Assembly: GCF_014698795.1 (NCBI RefSeq)
Contig: NZ_JACJTR010000030.1
Span: forward strand, 29,320-93,319
From: Nostoc sp. FACHB-892
Lineage (GTDB): Bacteria > Cyanobacteriota > Cyanobacteriia > Cyanobacteriales > Nostocaceae
Reading direction: 5' to 3'
DNA length: 64,000 bases
A program made the position numbers and the translations under genes. A model generated the notes under the pieces. It saw only the letters and a list, made by a program, of their open reading frames with translations, had not been told where the DNA came from and did not search any database. This document shows, piece by piece, positions 53,619 to 63,138 of the stretch (within the stretch, counting starts at the first letter, position 1; the number at the start of each line of letters is the position of its first letter).

Positions 53619-55622
53619 TCAAAACCGAGATGTCATACAGTAAGGACAATCCAACCATTCTTGTTTTAATGTGGCGTTGCAAGTCCGGCAGGTAAGACCA
53701 GTCTTGCGTTTGGCTTTTAACTCGGCTTCCAAACCAGTATCAGTAAATGTCACTCGTTCTACTTCTTCTAGAGTGGTAGAACCTTGGCGCACTAAGTCCA
53801 AACTGTAAGCCAGCAAGGTTTTCATGCCCTCTTCTATTGCCACTTCCTTGATACGTTCCGTGGGTGCATCTTCGTTGATAAGGGTTTGTAGGTTTTCGGT
53901 GACTCGCATGACTTCATAGACACCACAACGCCCTTTGTAACCGACGCCATTACATTTTGAGCAAAGCTGATTTTTGGTTTTGGCTTCGGCGATCGCATCT
54001 AATGTCAAGGTGTTAGCTTTATAGAAAGTAACTCCAACATCTGAGGAAGCTGATAGACCATAACGACCCAATTCTTCGGTTGTGGGAGTGTAGGGAACAC
54101 GACATTCAGAACATACACGCCGCACCAAACGTTGAGCTAGAACACCAATTAGGGAACTAGAAACCATGAAAGGCTCAATTCCCATTTCTCCCAAACGAGC
54201 GATCGCACCTGGGGCATCATTGGTATGTAAGGTAGTTAATACTAAGTGACCAGTTAAGGCAGCTTCAATTGCTGTTTTTGCCGTCTCTTTATCCCGTGTT
54301 TCACCCACTAGTAGTACATCTGGGTCTTGTCGTAAGAAAGCCCGCAGAGCAGTAGCAAAATCCAGCCCTTTTTCTCGAATCACCTGTACTTGAGTAATCC
54401 CTGGCAGACTGTACTCAATTGGGTCTTCCACAGTACTGATATTAATTCCGGGATCATTCTTTTCTGACAGTGCAGAATACAACGAGGTTGTTTTCCCAGA
54501 ACCAGTTGGCCCAGTCACCAAAATCAGACCAAAGGGACGACTTACCATATCCTTGACAATATCTAAAGTCTCTGGATCAGTAATTAACTTATCTAATCCC
54601 AGTTGGGTTGAAGAGTTATCCAAAATCCGCAGCACCACCTTTTCCCCGTAGCGACTGGGTAAGGTATTTACACGAAAGTCCACCTTACGTCCCTCAAACA
54701 TCCGCCGGATGCGCCCATCTTGGGGTAAACGTCGTTCGGCAATGTCTAGATTGGAGATGATTTTAAATCGGGCTGTCACCGCCGGAATGATTTTTTTCGG
54801 TAGAGGATCAAAAGCTTCACGCAGTACCCCATCCTTCCGAAAGCGAATGCGTAAGTTTTCTTCTTGCGGTTCTATATGAATATCAGAAACGCCCTCATGC
54901 AAGGCTTTAGCCAGGATTCTGTTGACTAAGTTGATGACTGGGGCATCCTCTGCACCCTTCATCGCTGCCCCTAGATCAGCCTCCATTTCTTCAGGAGCAT
55001 CCGAAATATCGAGATTTCCGAGGTTTTCTAAATCCTGATTAATATCTGTAAACTTTTGTTGTTCTAGGTGCTTTTGCTTAACAGCCATTTCATCCAGATA
55101 TCGGTTGATTAGCTGCTGGTAGTCTTCCTGTGTAATCACCATGCGTTGCAACGCCAAGCCTTGGGGTCGCAAGATCCGGTTTAGATCATCGGAAGCCTCT
55201 AGATTATCTGGAGCGACCATCGCCACTAAAACTGAGGGCGGAGTTTGGTCTTCGTGTTTCGATAGTGGTACTAAACGATGACGACGGCAGATATCCACTG
55301 GGATGAGGGTTTCAATCAGGTTCCCCATCATCGTGTTGCCAAGGGAGTTGACTTCCGGATCAAGAAATTCAACACCGTATAGTATTTTAAGTTCAAAAAG
55401 CTGCTGTTTTTTGTATTGCCTGAGCAACTCAGGTGATAATTGTTGCCCAGTAATTGACTCTAGTACTTCCGTTAAGGGCCTGCCAGATTTGCGACTTTCA
55501 ATTAGTGCCTGCCTCATCTGTTCGGTATTGACATAGCCAGATTGCACTAGCTTGTTGCCAAAGGGCGAAAACTCTGTTCTGGTAGTTAGAGCGGTACTGC
55601 GCCGTTGTGGTGACGAGTTCAT
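53619..55622 (-). CDS. pilB: Pilus assembly ATPase PilB
   Basis: Drives type IV pilus extension. The 667-aa protein has an N-terminal MshEN-type region (FGNKLVQSGYVNTEQMRQALIESRKSGRPLTEVLE; possible c-di-GMP binding in this domain family), then the GspE core: IHIEPQEENLRIRFRKDGVL, Walker A VTGPTGSGKTTSLYSAL, VEDPIEYSL, DPDVLLVGETRDKETA, HLVLTTLHTNDAPGAI. A zinc tetracysteine module CSEC...CSKC and a second C-terminal pair CRTC...CPYC are present. It opens the pilBTC operon, divergent from grpE. In Nostoc these genes serve hormogonium motility, which matches the Hps-like gene at the window's left end. Confidence 0.97.
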   Translation of the reverse strand: MNSSPQRRSTALTTRTEFSPFGNKLVQSGYVNTEQMRQALIESRKSGRPLTEVLESITGQQLSPELLRQYKKQQLFELKILYGVEFLDPEVNSLGNTMMGNLIETLIPVDICRRHRLVPLSKHEDQTPPSVLVAMVAPDNLEASDDLNRILRPQGLALQRMVITQEDYQQLINRYLDEMAVKQKHLEQQKFTDINQDLENLGNLDISDAPEEMEADLGAAMKGAEDAPVINLVNRILAKALHEGVSDIHIEPQEENLRIRFRKDGVLREAFDPLPKKIIPAVTARFKIISNLDIAERRLPQDGRIRRMFEGRKVDFRVNTLPSRYGEKVVLRILDNSSTQLGLDKLITDPETLDIVKDMVSRPFGLILVTGPTGSGKTTSLYSALSEKNDPGINISTVEDPIEYSLPGITQVQVIREKGLDFATALRAFLRQDPDVLLVGETRDKETAKTAIEAALTGHLVLTTLHTNDAPGAIARLGEMGIEPFMVSSSLIGVLAQRLVRRVCSECRVPYTPTTEELGRYGLSASSDVGVTFYKANTLTLDAIAEAKTKNQLCSKCNGVGYKGRCGVYEVMRVTENLQTLINEDAPTERIKEVAIEEGMKTLLAYSLDLVRQGSTTLEEVERVTFTDTGLEAELKAKRKTGLTCRTCNATLKQEWLDCPYCMTSRF

Positions 55623-56233
55623 AAATGAGCAATTGATTTGGGGAAACCTCTGCTTAAAGTATTCCCAGGCTGGGAGACAGAATTCTCATGTATCGAAAAA
55701 GTCCTGAGTCACCGAACTTCTGAGTGGTGGCTTCCGTTGCTCAAATTTCTTGCTAAGTGCTGAGTCAAAAAGAAGTAATAGTAGAGAAAATATAAATTCC
55801 TGACTACGTTAAATCAACAAATTTTTAGTTATAAAGATAACCCAAGACTCAAAACATCTGACTCAGCACTGGCTCAACCATAGCTATTCGCTAACCACAC
55901 TTAGCACTTCCGAAGGAATGACAATATTTGATAAATGGTTAAATTTTAAGTAGTAATTCATTAAAAAACTGACTCATGAATCAGATGAAAGGCGAATCAT
56001 ATTTAGTGCCACTTTTCCAAATTACTTGCTGCTAGAGGTACACTACTCGTTCGGGTTACCGCCTTAGTGGGGTCTACGCTAACGTGTTCACCATTTGCCA
56101 CAATAAGAGGGCGGTTACATCACTTCTAGGAACTTGTTGGCAATAAAATCAGCCTCAGTTGCAAGTCGTAGATGAGGACGGTTGCAAGCTGTGGAAATAC
56201 ACTGCCATAAAAAGCATCTGGAATGAGTAGACA
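55623..56233. promoter_or_regulatory. Divergent regulatory region pilB / grpE
   Basis: 611 bases with no gene. TCCCAG-G-CTGGGA (55663-55675) is a perfect dyad about 40-50 bases upstream of pilB and a candidate operator. I saw no CIRCE-type element (TTAGCACTC-N9-GAGTGCTAA) near grpE, so an HrcA site is unlikely. Confidence 0.45.
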
Positions 56234-56983
56234 ATGATGGATGAAAATAAACAGATAAACAATACAAGCCAGCAATTGGGTGAACCAACAGAGGTAAAGC
56301 AAGAAATGAAGAGTGATTCCCAAGCCCAAATTAATTTCAATGAATCTGGTAGCGAGGTGACAGAGCAAGTGGCAGCCCAAACCAATATATCGGGAGAACC
56401 GACTACTTTCAATCCAGAAATTGGTGTCGCTGCATCCGAAAACACTGGAGTGCAAACAGCAGCTTTGGCAGAACTGACTCAACAAATCGAGTCTCTCAAA
56501 ACGCAACTAGAAGAGCGTAGTACTCAATATATGCGGATTGCCGCAGATTTTGAGAATTATCGGAAACGCACTAGCAAAGAAAAAGAAGAGCTAGAGACGT
56601 TGATGAAGCGGAATACAATTCTGGAATTGCTGCCAGTGGTCGATAATTTTGAGCGGGCCCGATCGCACCTCAAACCACAATCTGATGGTGAAATGACCAT
56701 GCACAAAAGCTACCAAGGCGTTTACAAACAGCTAGTAGATAGCCTGAAGCGGTTGGGTGTATCACCAATGCGTCCTGAAGGTCAAGAATTTGATCCTAAC
56801 CTGCATGAAGCAGTAATGCGGGAACCTACGGATGAACATCCTGAAGGAACAGTGTTAGAAGAGTTAGTGCGCGGATATTACTTGGGCGATCGCGTGCTAC
56901 GCCATGCAATGGTCAAAGTAGCTGCTCCAAAGGAAGATACACCTTCTACGGAGCAAGATCAGTCGAGTCCAGCCAACAGTTAA
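56234..56983 (+). CDS. grpE: GrpE, DnaK nucleotide exchange factor
   Basis: GrpE releases ADP from DnaK. The 249-aa protein has a long disordered acidic N-terminus (about 1-75), a coiled coil (ELTQQIESLKTQLEERSTQYMRIAADFENYRKRTSKEKEEL), then TILELLPVVDNFERAR and the beta domain with GVSPMRPEGQEFDPNLHEAVMREPTDEHPEGTVLEELVRGYYLGDRVLRHAMVKVA, all canonical. It precedes dnaK by 227 bases and dnaJ further on. Heat-shock regulation is likely from family knowledge; no element was identified. Confidence 0.96.
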   Translation: MMDENKQINNTSQQLGEPTEVKQEMKSDSQAQINFNESGSEVTEQVAAQTNISGEPTTFNPEIGVAASENTGVQTAALAELTQQIESLKTQLEERSTQYMRIAADFENYRKRTSKEKEELETLMKRNTILELLPVVDNFERARSHLKPQSDGEMTMHKSYQGVYKQLVDSLKRLGVSPMRPEGQEFDPNLHEAVMREPTDEHPEGTVLEELVRGYYLGDRVLRHAMVKVAAPKEDTPSTEQDQSSPANS

Positions 56984-57210
56984 GCTGTAGTCGCTCGTCT
57001 CGCTGACCTAAAGTGCCTGGGTTCTAGTAAGGACGAGCATCGCGTACCTAAAACTTGGACAAGGCTTTGGATAACTCTCTGTGTTTCAACTTCTCTTTTG
57101 CTACCAGCAACAGAGGTTCCACAGACGTTATCCGCTAGCCTTGGTTCGTAGCAAAAAAGTTAGTCCGCGACAGATTACAGCAGAACAACTCGGTAAAAAT
57201 ACTGGCAAGT

Positions 57211-59169
57211 ATGGGAAAAGTTATTGGGATCGACTTAGGCACTACTAACAGTTGCGTCGCAGTTTTGGAGGGCGGTCAACCACTGGTGATCTCCAATTCT
57301 GAAGGTGGACGAACTACTCCAAGCATTGTGGGATTTGGGAAGAGTGGCGATCGCTTGATTGGTCAATTGGCAAAGCGCCAAGCCGTAACCAATGCCGAAA
57401 ATACAATTTACAGTATTAAACGATTTATCGGGCGGCGTTGGGAAGACACTGACATAGAACGCGATCGCGTCCCCTACAACTGTGTCAAAGGTCGAGATGA
57501 TACCGTTGATGTCCAAATTCGCTCAAAAAACTACACGCCACAAGAACTATCCGCCATGATCCTGCAAAAACTGAAGCAGGATGCGGAAAACTTCTTGGGT
57601 GAGGAAGTCACTCAGGCAGTGATCACCGTACCAGCATATTTTACAGATGCTCAAAGACAAGCCACTAAAGATGCTGGCACAATTGCAGGATTAGAAGTCC
57701 TGCGAATCATCAATGAGCCAACGGCTGCGGCTTTAGCTTTCGGATTGGAAAAGCAAGACCAAGAGCAGCTAATTTTAGTATTTGACTTAGGAGGCGGTAC
57801 TTTTGACGTATCGATCCTGCAACTTGGAGATGGCGTTTTTGAAGTTAAGGCGACTTGTGGTAACAACCACTTGGGTGGAGACGATTTTGATAATGCGATC
57901 GTGCTTTGGATGATGGAACGCTTCCAGCAACAAGAGAAAATTGACCTTTCCCAAGATAAGATGGCGCTGCAACGCCTGCGGGAAGCAGCAGAGAAGGCAA
58001 AAATTGAACTCTCCAGCATGATGAATACCTCTATCAACTTGCCGTTTATCACGGCTGATGAAACCGGGCCAAAACATCTGGAAATGGAACTCAGCCGTTC
58101 TAAATTTGAAGAACTGGCACTTAATTTAATTGAAGGTACCATCGAACCAATGATCCAAGCGCTCAAAGATGCGGATCTCAAACCACAATCCATAGATCGG
58201 ATTATTTTGGTAGGTGGTTCTACCCGTATTCCCGCAGTTCAAAACGCGCTAATTAAGTTTTTCAATGGCAAAGCTCCCGATCGCTCTATCAACCCTGACG
58301 AAGCGGTAGCATTAGGAGCGGCTATCCAAGCAGGGGTGTTAGGTGGCGAAGTCGATAATCTCTTACTTTTGGATGTCACCCCCCTGTCCTTGGGAATTGA
58401 AACCTTGGGTGAAGTGTTCACCAAAATCATTGAACGCAACACCACAATTCCTACTAGTAAGTCACAAGTTTTTTCCACAGCAGTTGATGGGCAAACCTCG
58501 GTAGAAATTCACGTTCTGCAAGGTGAACGGGCAATGTCACGAGATAATAAAAGTCTCGGCAAGTTTCTGCTAGCAGGAATTCCCCCGTCGCCCCGTGGTG
58601 TGCCGCAAATTGAAGTATCTTTTGAAATCGATGTCAACGGCATCATGAAGGTTTCTGCCCAAGATAAAGGCACAGGTAGAGAACAGAGTATCAGGATTAC
58701 CAATACAGGTGGTTTGAGTACCAACGAAGTCGAACGGATGCGTCAAGAGGCCGAACTGTTTTCCGAAGAAGATAGAAGACGTAAAGAACTGGTTGAACTC
58801 AAAAACCAAGCAGATAATCTGTTGTTGAGTTACGAATCCACCATCAAGGATAATAACAACTTTATCGGCGACCAGATGAAAACCTTGGCCAGTGAAAAAG
58901 TTTCACAACTCCAAGCTGCAATGATCGACTCCAGCATCTCCACAGTGGAATTTAAGCAACGCTTAGACGACTTCCAACAAACCCTCTTTGCAATTGGTGC
59001 CGATGTCTATAACCGGGCTAATAGTCAAAGTGATGAGATTGAAGAGGCTTCAACTAGTCTTTCTACCCCAGAAGTAGACTCACCAATGAATGGCACACTA
59101 ATACCACAATTCAACTTTGATTTTGACGAAGAAAGTACTGCCCAGGTTGATTATGAGGCTATAGATTAA
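57211..59169 (+). CDS. dnaK: Hsp70 chaperone DnaK
   Basis: ATP-driven chaperone. The 652-aa protein has VIGIDLGTTNSCVAVLEGG, NEPTAAALAFGLEK, LVFDLGGGTFDVSIL, the linker and substrate domain (VDNLLLLDVTPLSLGIETLG) and a helical lid. The C-terminus ends FDFDEESTAQVDYEAID, without the E-E-V-D-K ending of proteobacterial DnaK but like cyanobacterial housekeeping DnaK. Cyanobacteria carry several dnaK copies; proximity to grpE and dnaJ suggests this is the main cytosolic machine. Confidence 0.97.
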   Translation: MGKVIGIDLGTTNSCVAVLEGGQPLVISNSEGGRTTPSIVGFGKSGDRLIGQLAKRQAVTNAENTIYSIKRFIGRRWEDTDIERDRVPYNCVKGRDDTVDVQIRSKNYTPQELSAMILQKLKQDAENFLGEEVTQAVITVPAYFTDAQRQATKDAGTIAGLEVLRIINEPTAAALAFGLEKQDQEQLILVFDLGGGTFDVSILQLGDGVFEVKATCGNNHLGGDDFDNAIVLWMMERFQQQEKIDLSQDKMALQRLREAAEKAKIELSSMMNTSINLPFITADETGPKHLEMELSRSKFEELALNLIEGTIEPMIQALKDADLKPQSIDRIILVGGSTRIPAVQNALIKFFNGKAPDRSINPDEAVALGAAIQAGVLGGEVDNLLLLDVTPLSLGIETLGEVFTKIIERNTTIPTSKSQVFSTAVDGQTSVEIHVLQGERAMSRDNKSLGKFLLAGIPPSPRGVPQIEVSFEIDVNGIMKVSAQDKGTGREQSIRITNTGGLSTNEVERMRQEAELFSEEDRRRKELVELKNQADNLLLSYESTIKDNNNFIGDQMKTLASEKVSQLQAAMIDSSISTVEFKQRLDDFQQTLFAIGADVYNRANSQSDEIEEASTSLSTPEVDSPMNGTLIPQFNFDFDEESTAQVDYEAID

Positions 59170-59801
59170 GGATTGGGCATGGGGCATTGAGCATAGTTAT
59201 TCTCTATGTCCCCCTTGCCTCCCCTGCCGCTTCCCTACTTCCCCTAAGTTGCAGATATTTATTAAGACATTTTAATATATATAAATATTGATTAGAAATT
59301 TAGCGAAGTTTCACAAGACCCCAGCAGTTTGCTAGATTGTAGAAGCAAATTACTGCTAGGCAGTATGTCGGTTCAGATGCACTTCCATTGCATCTGGGTG
59401 GTTTTCCACACCTAATGGTGCGGCTAGCCCCTCTGGTTGATGGGCGGGGTTTTCCTCTCCTACGTAGCACAATTGTAAAAGAGACAGCCGACTCGGCAGT
59501 GAGAAGTCTGAGCAGAGGCTTTCCCTGCTCATAACTTTTATAGCTTTTGTCGTCTCCCACGAGGAAAGCACCTGTTGCTCAAGATTTGTCGGTGATTTTT
59601 GTAAAGGGTAAAGGGTAAAATCAGTTATTAACAAAAATTAATTTTATCTTCTGCCTGACCTCCGGCAAGCCGCCCTTTAAAGGATAGTGTGTTGCTCTTG
59701 CATATCTGTAAAGTAAAACGCCTTCCTGTAGGGTAGCAAGTGACCGTGAGTGACGTTCTACTGACTTCTGCTTTCTTCCTTCTAACTTTTACCTTTGCTA
59801 T
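59170..59801. other. dnaK-dnaJ intergenic region with structured element
   Basis: 632 bases with no credible gene. It begins with GGGCATGGGGCATTGAG and CT-rich degenerate repeats (59175-59245), holds four stacked stem-loops at 59374-59460, and later CCTTTAAAGG at about 59675-59684. Small minus-strand frames show no family features. Confidence 0.6.
59374..59460 (+). ncRNA. Candidate structured RNA or palindromic repeat: four adjacent stem-loops
   Basis: CAGATGCA (59374-59381) pairs with TGCATCTG (59389-59396). Then come GTGG-TTTT-CCAC, CACC-TAAT-GGTG and GCCC/GGGC (GCCCCTCTGGTTGATGGGC), and GGGGTTTTCC closes the block. Dense, GC-rich compared with its surroundings. It could be a dispersed Nostoc repeat, a small RNA, or a terminator/processing site between dnaK and dnaJ. 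Confidence 0.35.
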
Positions 59802-60929
59802 ATGGCCCGCGACTATTATGAAATTCTGGGTGTCTCTCGTGACACCGACAAAGAAGAAATCAAACAAGCTTATCGCCGTCTAGCCCGGAAGTATCACCCA
59901 GATGTGAACAAAGAACCGGGGGCGGAGGATCGGTTTAAAGAAATTAACCGCGCTTATGAGGTACTCTCAGAGCCAGAAACCCGCGCTCGTTACGATCGCT
60001 TTGGTCCAGAGGGTGTGTCAGGTGCTGGCGCTGGCTACCAAGATGTGGGCGATATGGGTGGTTTTGCCGATATCTTTGAAAGCATTTTTAGCGGCTTTGC
60101 TGGTGGTATGGGTAATCCCACGCAACAAAGACGGCGCAGTGGACCTGCAAGGGGCGATGACCTGCGGCTAGACCTGAAGTTAGACTTTCGAGAAGCGGTA
60201 TTTGGCGGGGAAAAAGAAATTCGCATTTCCCATCTAGAAAATTGTGAAGTCTGTAGCGGTTCTGGTGCTAAACCTGGAACCCGCCCCCGGACTTGTTCTA
60301 CTTGTAGCGGATCGGGTCAAGTCCGCCGTGTCACTAGAACACCTTTTGGCAGTTTCACTCAAGTCTCGACTTGTCCCACCTGTAATGGGACAGGGATGGT
60401 AATTGAAGATAAGTGTGATGCTTGTGATGGTAAGGGCGCAAATCAAGTCACAAAGAAACTCAAAATTACCATTCCAGCAGGGGTGGATAATGGCACACGC
60501 TTGCGGATTTCTAGTGAAGGAGATGCTGGTCAACGCAGTGGTCCTCCTGGGGATTTGTACGTTTACTTGTTCGTAAATGAGGACGAGGAATTCCAACGGG
60601 ATGGCATTAATATTCTTTCGGAAATCAAACTTAGCTACCTGCAAGCGATTTTAGGTTGTCGGTTAGAGGTAGATACGGTCGATGGACCAGTAGAACTGAT
60701 CGTTCCGGCTGGAACGCAGCCCAATACAGTGATGAAGTTGGAAAATCGCGGTGTACCCCGTTTAGGTAATCCTGTTAGTCGAGGGGATCATATGCTGACA
60801 GTATTAATTGATATTCCCACCAAGGTCACCCCTGAGGAGAGGGAACTGTTAGAGAAACTGGCTAAAATTAAGGGAGATCGCACTGGTAAAGGCGGTTTAG
60901 AAGGATTCTTGGGAAATTTATTTAAGTAA
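59802..60929 (+). CDS. dnaJ: Hsp40 co-chaperone DnaJ
   Basis: Full-length type I DnaJ (375 aa): J domain ARDYYEILGVSRDTDKEEIKQAYRRLARKYHPDVNK with the HPD motif, Gly/Phe region, four zinc motifs CEVCSGSG, CSTCSGSG, CPTCNGTG and CDACDGKG (about residues 148-215), and the substrate-binding C-terminal domains. It stimulates DnaK ATPase. Its stop codon overlaps the next gene's start (TAATG), so dnaJ, the tusA-like gene and rsgA form a tightly coupled operon. Confidence 0.97.
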   Translation: MARDYYEILGVSRDTDKEEIKQAYRRLARKYHPDVNKEPGAEDRFKEINRAYEVLSEPETRARYDRFGPEGVSGAGAGYQDVGDMGGFADIFESIFSGFAGGMGNPTQQRRRSGPARGDDLRLDLKLDFREAVFGGEKEIRISHLENCEVCSGSGAKPGTRPRTCSTCSGSGQVRRVTRTPFGSFTQVSTCPTCNGTGMVIEDKCDACDGKGANQVTKKLKITIPAGVDNGTRLRISSEGDAGQRSGPPGDLYVYLFVNEDEEFQRDGINILSEIKLSYLQAILGCRLEVDTVDGPVELIVPAGTQPNTVMKLENRGVPRLGNPVSRGDHMLTVLIDIPTKVTPEERELLEKLAKIKGDRTGKGGLEGFLGNLFK

Positions 60930-61186
60930 TGAAGCCCTCTTCTCTTTTAACTCCCGATGCTCAACTTGATTTACGCGGCACCCCTTGCCCAATTAATTTT
61001 GTGCGGACAAAACTACGTCTGGAGAAAATGCCATTGGGAGGTTTGCTAGAAGTCTGGCTAGACCCTGGTGAGCCGATTGAGCAGGTTCCCGATAGTCTAA
61101 CAATGTCAGGTTATCAGGTGGAACAGATTACAGACTGTAGTAGTTATTTTTCTCTGTTAGTACGCCGTCCAGTTGCTAGCCAATGA
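60929..61186 (+). CDS. TusA-family sulfurtransferase-like protein
   Basis: An 85-aa protein with the TusA fold signature LDLRGTPCPINFVRTKLRLEKMPLGGLLEVWLDPGEPIEQVPDSLTMSGYQVEQI. The reactive cysteine is present (TPCPIN), but the second Pro of the CPxP motif is Asn. TusA relays sulfur for tRNA thiolation or molybdopterin in other bacteria. The partner here is unknown. It overlaps dnaJ by one base and rsgA by four (ATGA). Confidence 0.9.
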   Translation: MKPSSLLTPDAQLDLRGTPCPINFVRTKLRLEKMPLGGLLEVWLDPGEPIEQVPDSLTMSGYQVEQITDCSSYFSLLVRRPVASQ

Positions 61187-62304
61187 CAGGGGAAAATTTT
61201 GCTGCAACTAGACAGTTATTGGGTACGGTGGTGGCTGTACAGGCTAATTTTTACCGAGTACAGCTGGATGAAGAGAATGAAAAGATGAGGGAGATAAGGG
61301 AGATGAGGGAGCAAGATCCTCCTCATCTTCCCCATCCCCCTCATCCCCTTCTCCTGCTCTGTACTCGCCGAACACGCCTGAAAAAAATCGGGCAACAAGT
61401 GATGGTAGGTGATCGCGTTGTAGTTGAAGAACCAGATTGGGCTGGGGGACGGGGTGCGATCGCTGATGTTTTACCCCGCCAAAGCGAATTGGATCGTCCG
61501 GCGATCGCCAATGTTAACCAAATCCTATTGGTATTTGCCGTTGCTGATCCACCTTTGGAACCTTATCAACTGAGTCGGTTTCTGATTAAGGCTGAGTCTA
61601 CAGGCTTAAATGTACTTTTATGTTTGAATAAAAGTGATTTAATTTCACAGCAAGAACAGCAGCAAGTTAGCGATCGCCTACTTAGTTGGGGCTATGATCC
61701 AATATTTATCAGTGTTCAAGACGGTATAAATACCGACCAAGCAGCTAGATATTTGAGCAATAAAATTACTGTAATTGCTGGGCCTTCCGGCGTTGGCAAA
61801 TCCAGCCTGATTAATTCGCTGATTGATTCTGCCAACCTGCGAGTGGGGGAAGTCTCTGGTAAACTAGCTCGTGGTCGTCATACTACTCGCCATATAGAAT
61901 TATTTGAGTTGCCTAGCGGTGGTTTACTGGCAGACACTCCCGGCTTTAATCAGCCGGACATGGATTGTATACCAGAAGAATTAATTCATTATTTCCCAGA
62001 AGCAAGAAAGCGGTTAGCAGTTGCTAGCTGTCGGTTTAGCGATTGTCTGCATCGAGATGAGCCTGAATGTGCGGTGCGGGGAGATTGGGAACGATATGAA
62101 CATTATTTAGAATTTTTGTCCGATGCGATCGCTCGTCAAACTCAGCTGCACCAACAAGCTGATCCTGAATCTACGATGAAGTTAAAAAGCAAAGGCAAAG
62201 GGCAGAGTCAATACGAACCCAAGTTAGAAAGTAAAAAATATCGTCGCATTTCCCGCAAGACTCAGTTACAGGACTTGCAGGAATTATATCGGGATGAGGA
62301 ATAA
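61183..62304 (+). CDS. rsgA: Ribosome small subunit GTPase RsgA
   Basis: Circularly permuted GTPase that assists 30S maturation. The 373-aa protein has an N-terminal OB fold (TRQLLGTVVAVQANFYRVQL ... CTRRTRLKKIGQQVMVGDRVVVEE), permuted G motifs with LNKSDL (about 148), AGPSGVGKSSLIN (about 200) and LADTPGF, TTRH as switch, and a zinc knuckle (CRFSDCLHRDEPECAV). Odd: residues 29-59 (EKMREIREMREQDPPHLPHPPHPLLLL) are a low-complexity in-frame insertion in the OB fold, encoded by a G-rich/C-rich inverted repeat (61284-61348). Overlaps the tusA-like gene by ATGA. Confidence 0.95.
   Translation: MTGENFAATRQLLGTVVAVQANFYRVQLDEENEKMREIREMREQDPPHLPHPPHPLLLLCTRRTRLKKIGQQVMVGDRVVVEEPDWAGGRGAIADVLPRQSELDRPAIANVNQILLVFAVADPPLEPYQLSRFLIKAESTGLNVLLCLNKSDLISQQEQQQVSDRLLSWGYDPIFISVQDGINTDQAARYLSNKITVIAGPSGVGKSSLINSLIDSANLRVGEVSGKLARGRHTTRHIELFELPSGGLLADTPGFNQPDMDCIPEELIHYFPEARKRLAVASCRFSDCLHRDEPECAVRGDWERYEHYLEFLSDAIARQTQLHQQADPESTMKLKSKGKGQSQYEPKLESKKYRRISRKTQLQDLQELYRDEE
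61284..61348 (+). repeat. Low-complexity inverted repeat inside rsgA
   Basis: GATGAGG/GGAGATAAGG units (61284-61310) face TCCTCATC/CCCCATC/CCTCATC units (61317-61348) and can form a long hairpin in the mRNA. The unit resembles the intergenic low-complexity arrays, here translated in frame. Confidence 0.8.
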
Positions 62305-62397
62305 GGAGTACGATGTCTACGACGGGCTATTCGGTGTCCCACTTCTATGTAAAGGTTGGTCACGATAGCATGAATACAAATAGAAAAACTATCTTGT

Positions 62398-63138
62398 ATG
62401 TCTCAGCCCCTTGCTACCACTACTAATGTAAAAGATGTCAATGAAAGTATAATTTTCCCACCAGGCGACATCTATAGTGACGAACCGCCATTGGAATCTG
62501 ATTTACACCGTGAACAAATTGATTTACTTATCCGCCTCATCAAATGGTGGTGGCGCGATCGTCAGGATTTTTATGCTACCGGGAACCTGACAGTCTACTT
62601 CAGTCCTAACCAGAAAAAGTCAGAAGAATTTCGAGGCCCTGATTTCTTTGTGGTTTTAAATACAGAAAAAAAAGACCGTAAAAGCTGGGTTGTGTGGCAA
62701 GAAGACGGCAAATATCCCAATGTGATTATTGAGCTATTATCTAATTCCACTGCCTCGGTTGATAAAGGTTTGAAAAAACAAATATACCAGAATACATTTC
62801 GCACTCCAGATTACTTTTGGTTTGACCCAAATAACCTAGAATTACAGGGATTTCACATAGTTGATGGGCAATACCAAGAACTTGTACCCACTGAGTCAGG
62901 TTGGTTGTGGAGTCAGCAATTAGGGCTGTTTTTGGCAGTATATTTAGGCAAATTACGCTTTTTTACACCAGACAGGCAGCTGGTGATGTTACCAGAGGAA
63001 GAATCAAACCAACAATTACAACAAACAAACCAACAATTACAGCAAATAAATCAAGAGCTAGAACAGGAACGTGAACGGTCTGCAATATTGACAGAACGAT
63101 TACGAGCCGCAGGTATTGATCCTGAGCAACTATTCTGA
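62398..63138 (+). CDS. Uma2 family endonuclease-like protein with coiled-coil tail
   Basis: A 246-aa protein of the Uma2 (DUF820) family, a PD-(D/E)xK nuclease-fold group massively expanded in filamentous cyanobacteria and of unclear biological role. It shows IFPPGDIYSDEPPLESDLHREQIDLLIRLIKWWW, FRGPDFFVVLN, YPNVIIELLSNSTASVDKGLKKQIYQN and TPDYFWFDPNN. The tail is a Gln-rich coiled coil (SNQQLQQTNQQLQQINQELEQERERSAILTERLRAAGIDPEQLF) seen in many members. The related gene at 38075 is broken. Confidence 0.88.
   Translation: MSQPLATTTNVKDVNESIIFPPGDIYSDEPPLESDLHREQIDLLIRLIKWWWRDRQDFYATGNLTVYFSPNQKKSEEFRGPDFFVVLNTEKKDRKSWVVWQEDGKYPNVIIELLSNSTASVDKGLKKQIYQNTFRTPDYFWFDPNNLELQGFHIVDGQYQELVPTESGWLWSQQLGLFLAVYLGKLRFFTPDRQLVMLPEEESNQQLQQTNQQLQQINQELEQERERSAILTERLRAAGIDPEQLF

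Noticed and set aside
55623..57210. CIRCE element or HrcA operator before grpE or dnaK
   Set aside because: No TTAGCACTC / GAGTGCTAA dyad was seen in either leader.
57651..58193. Long minus-strand open frames inside dnaK
   Set aside because: They are antisense to a highly conserved gene and show no domain signature.
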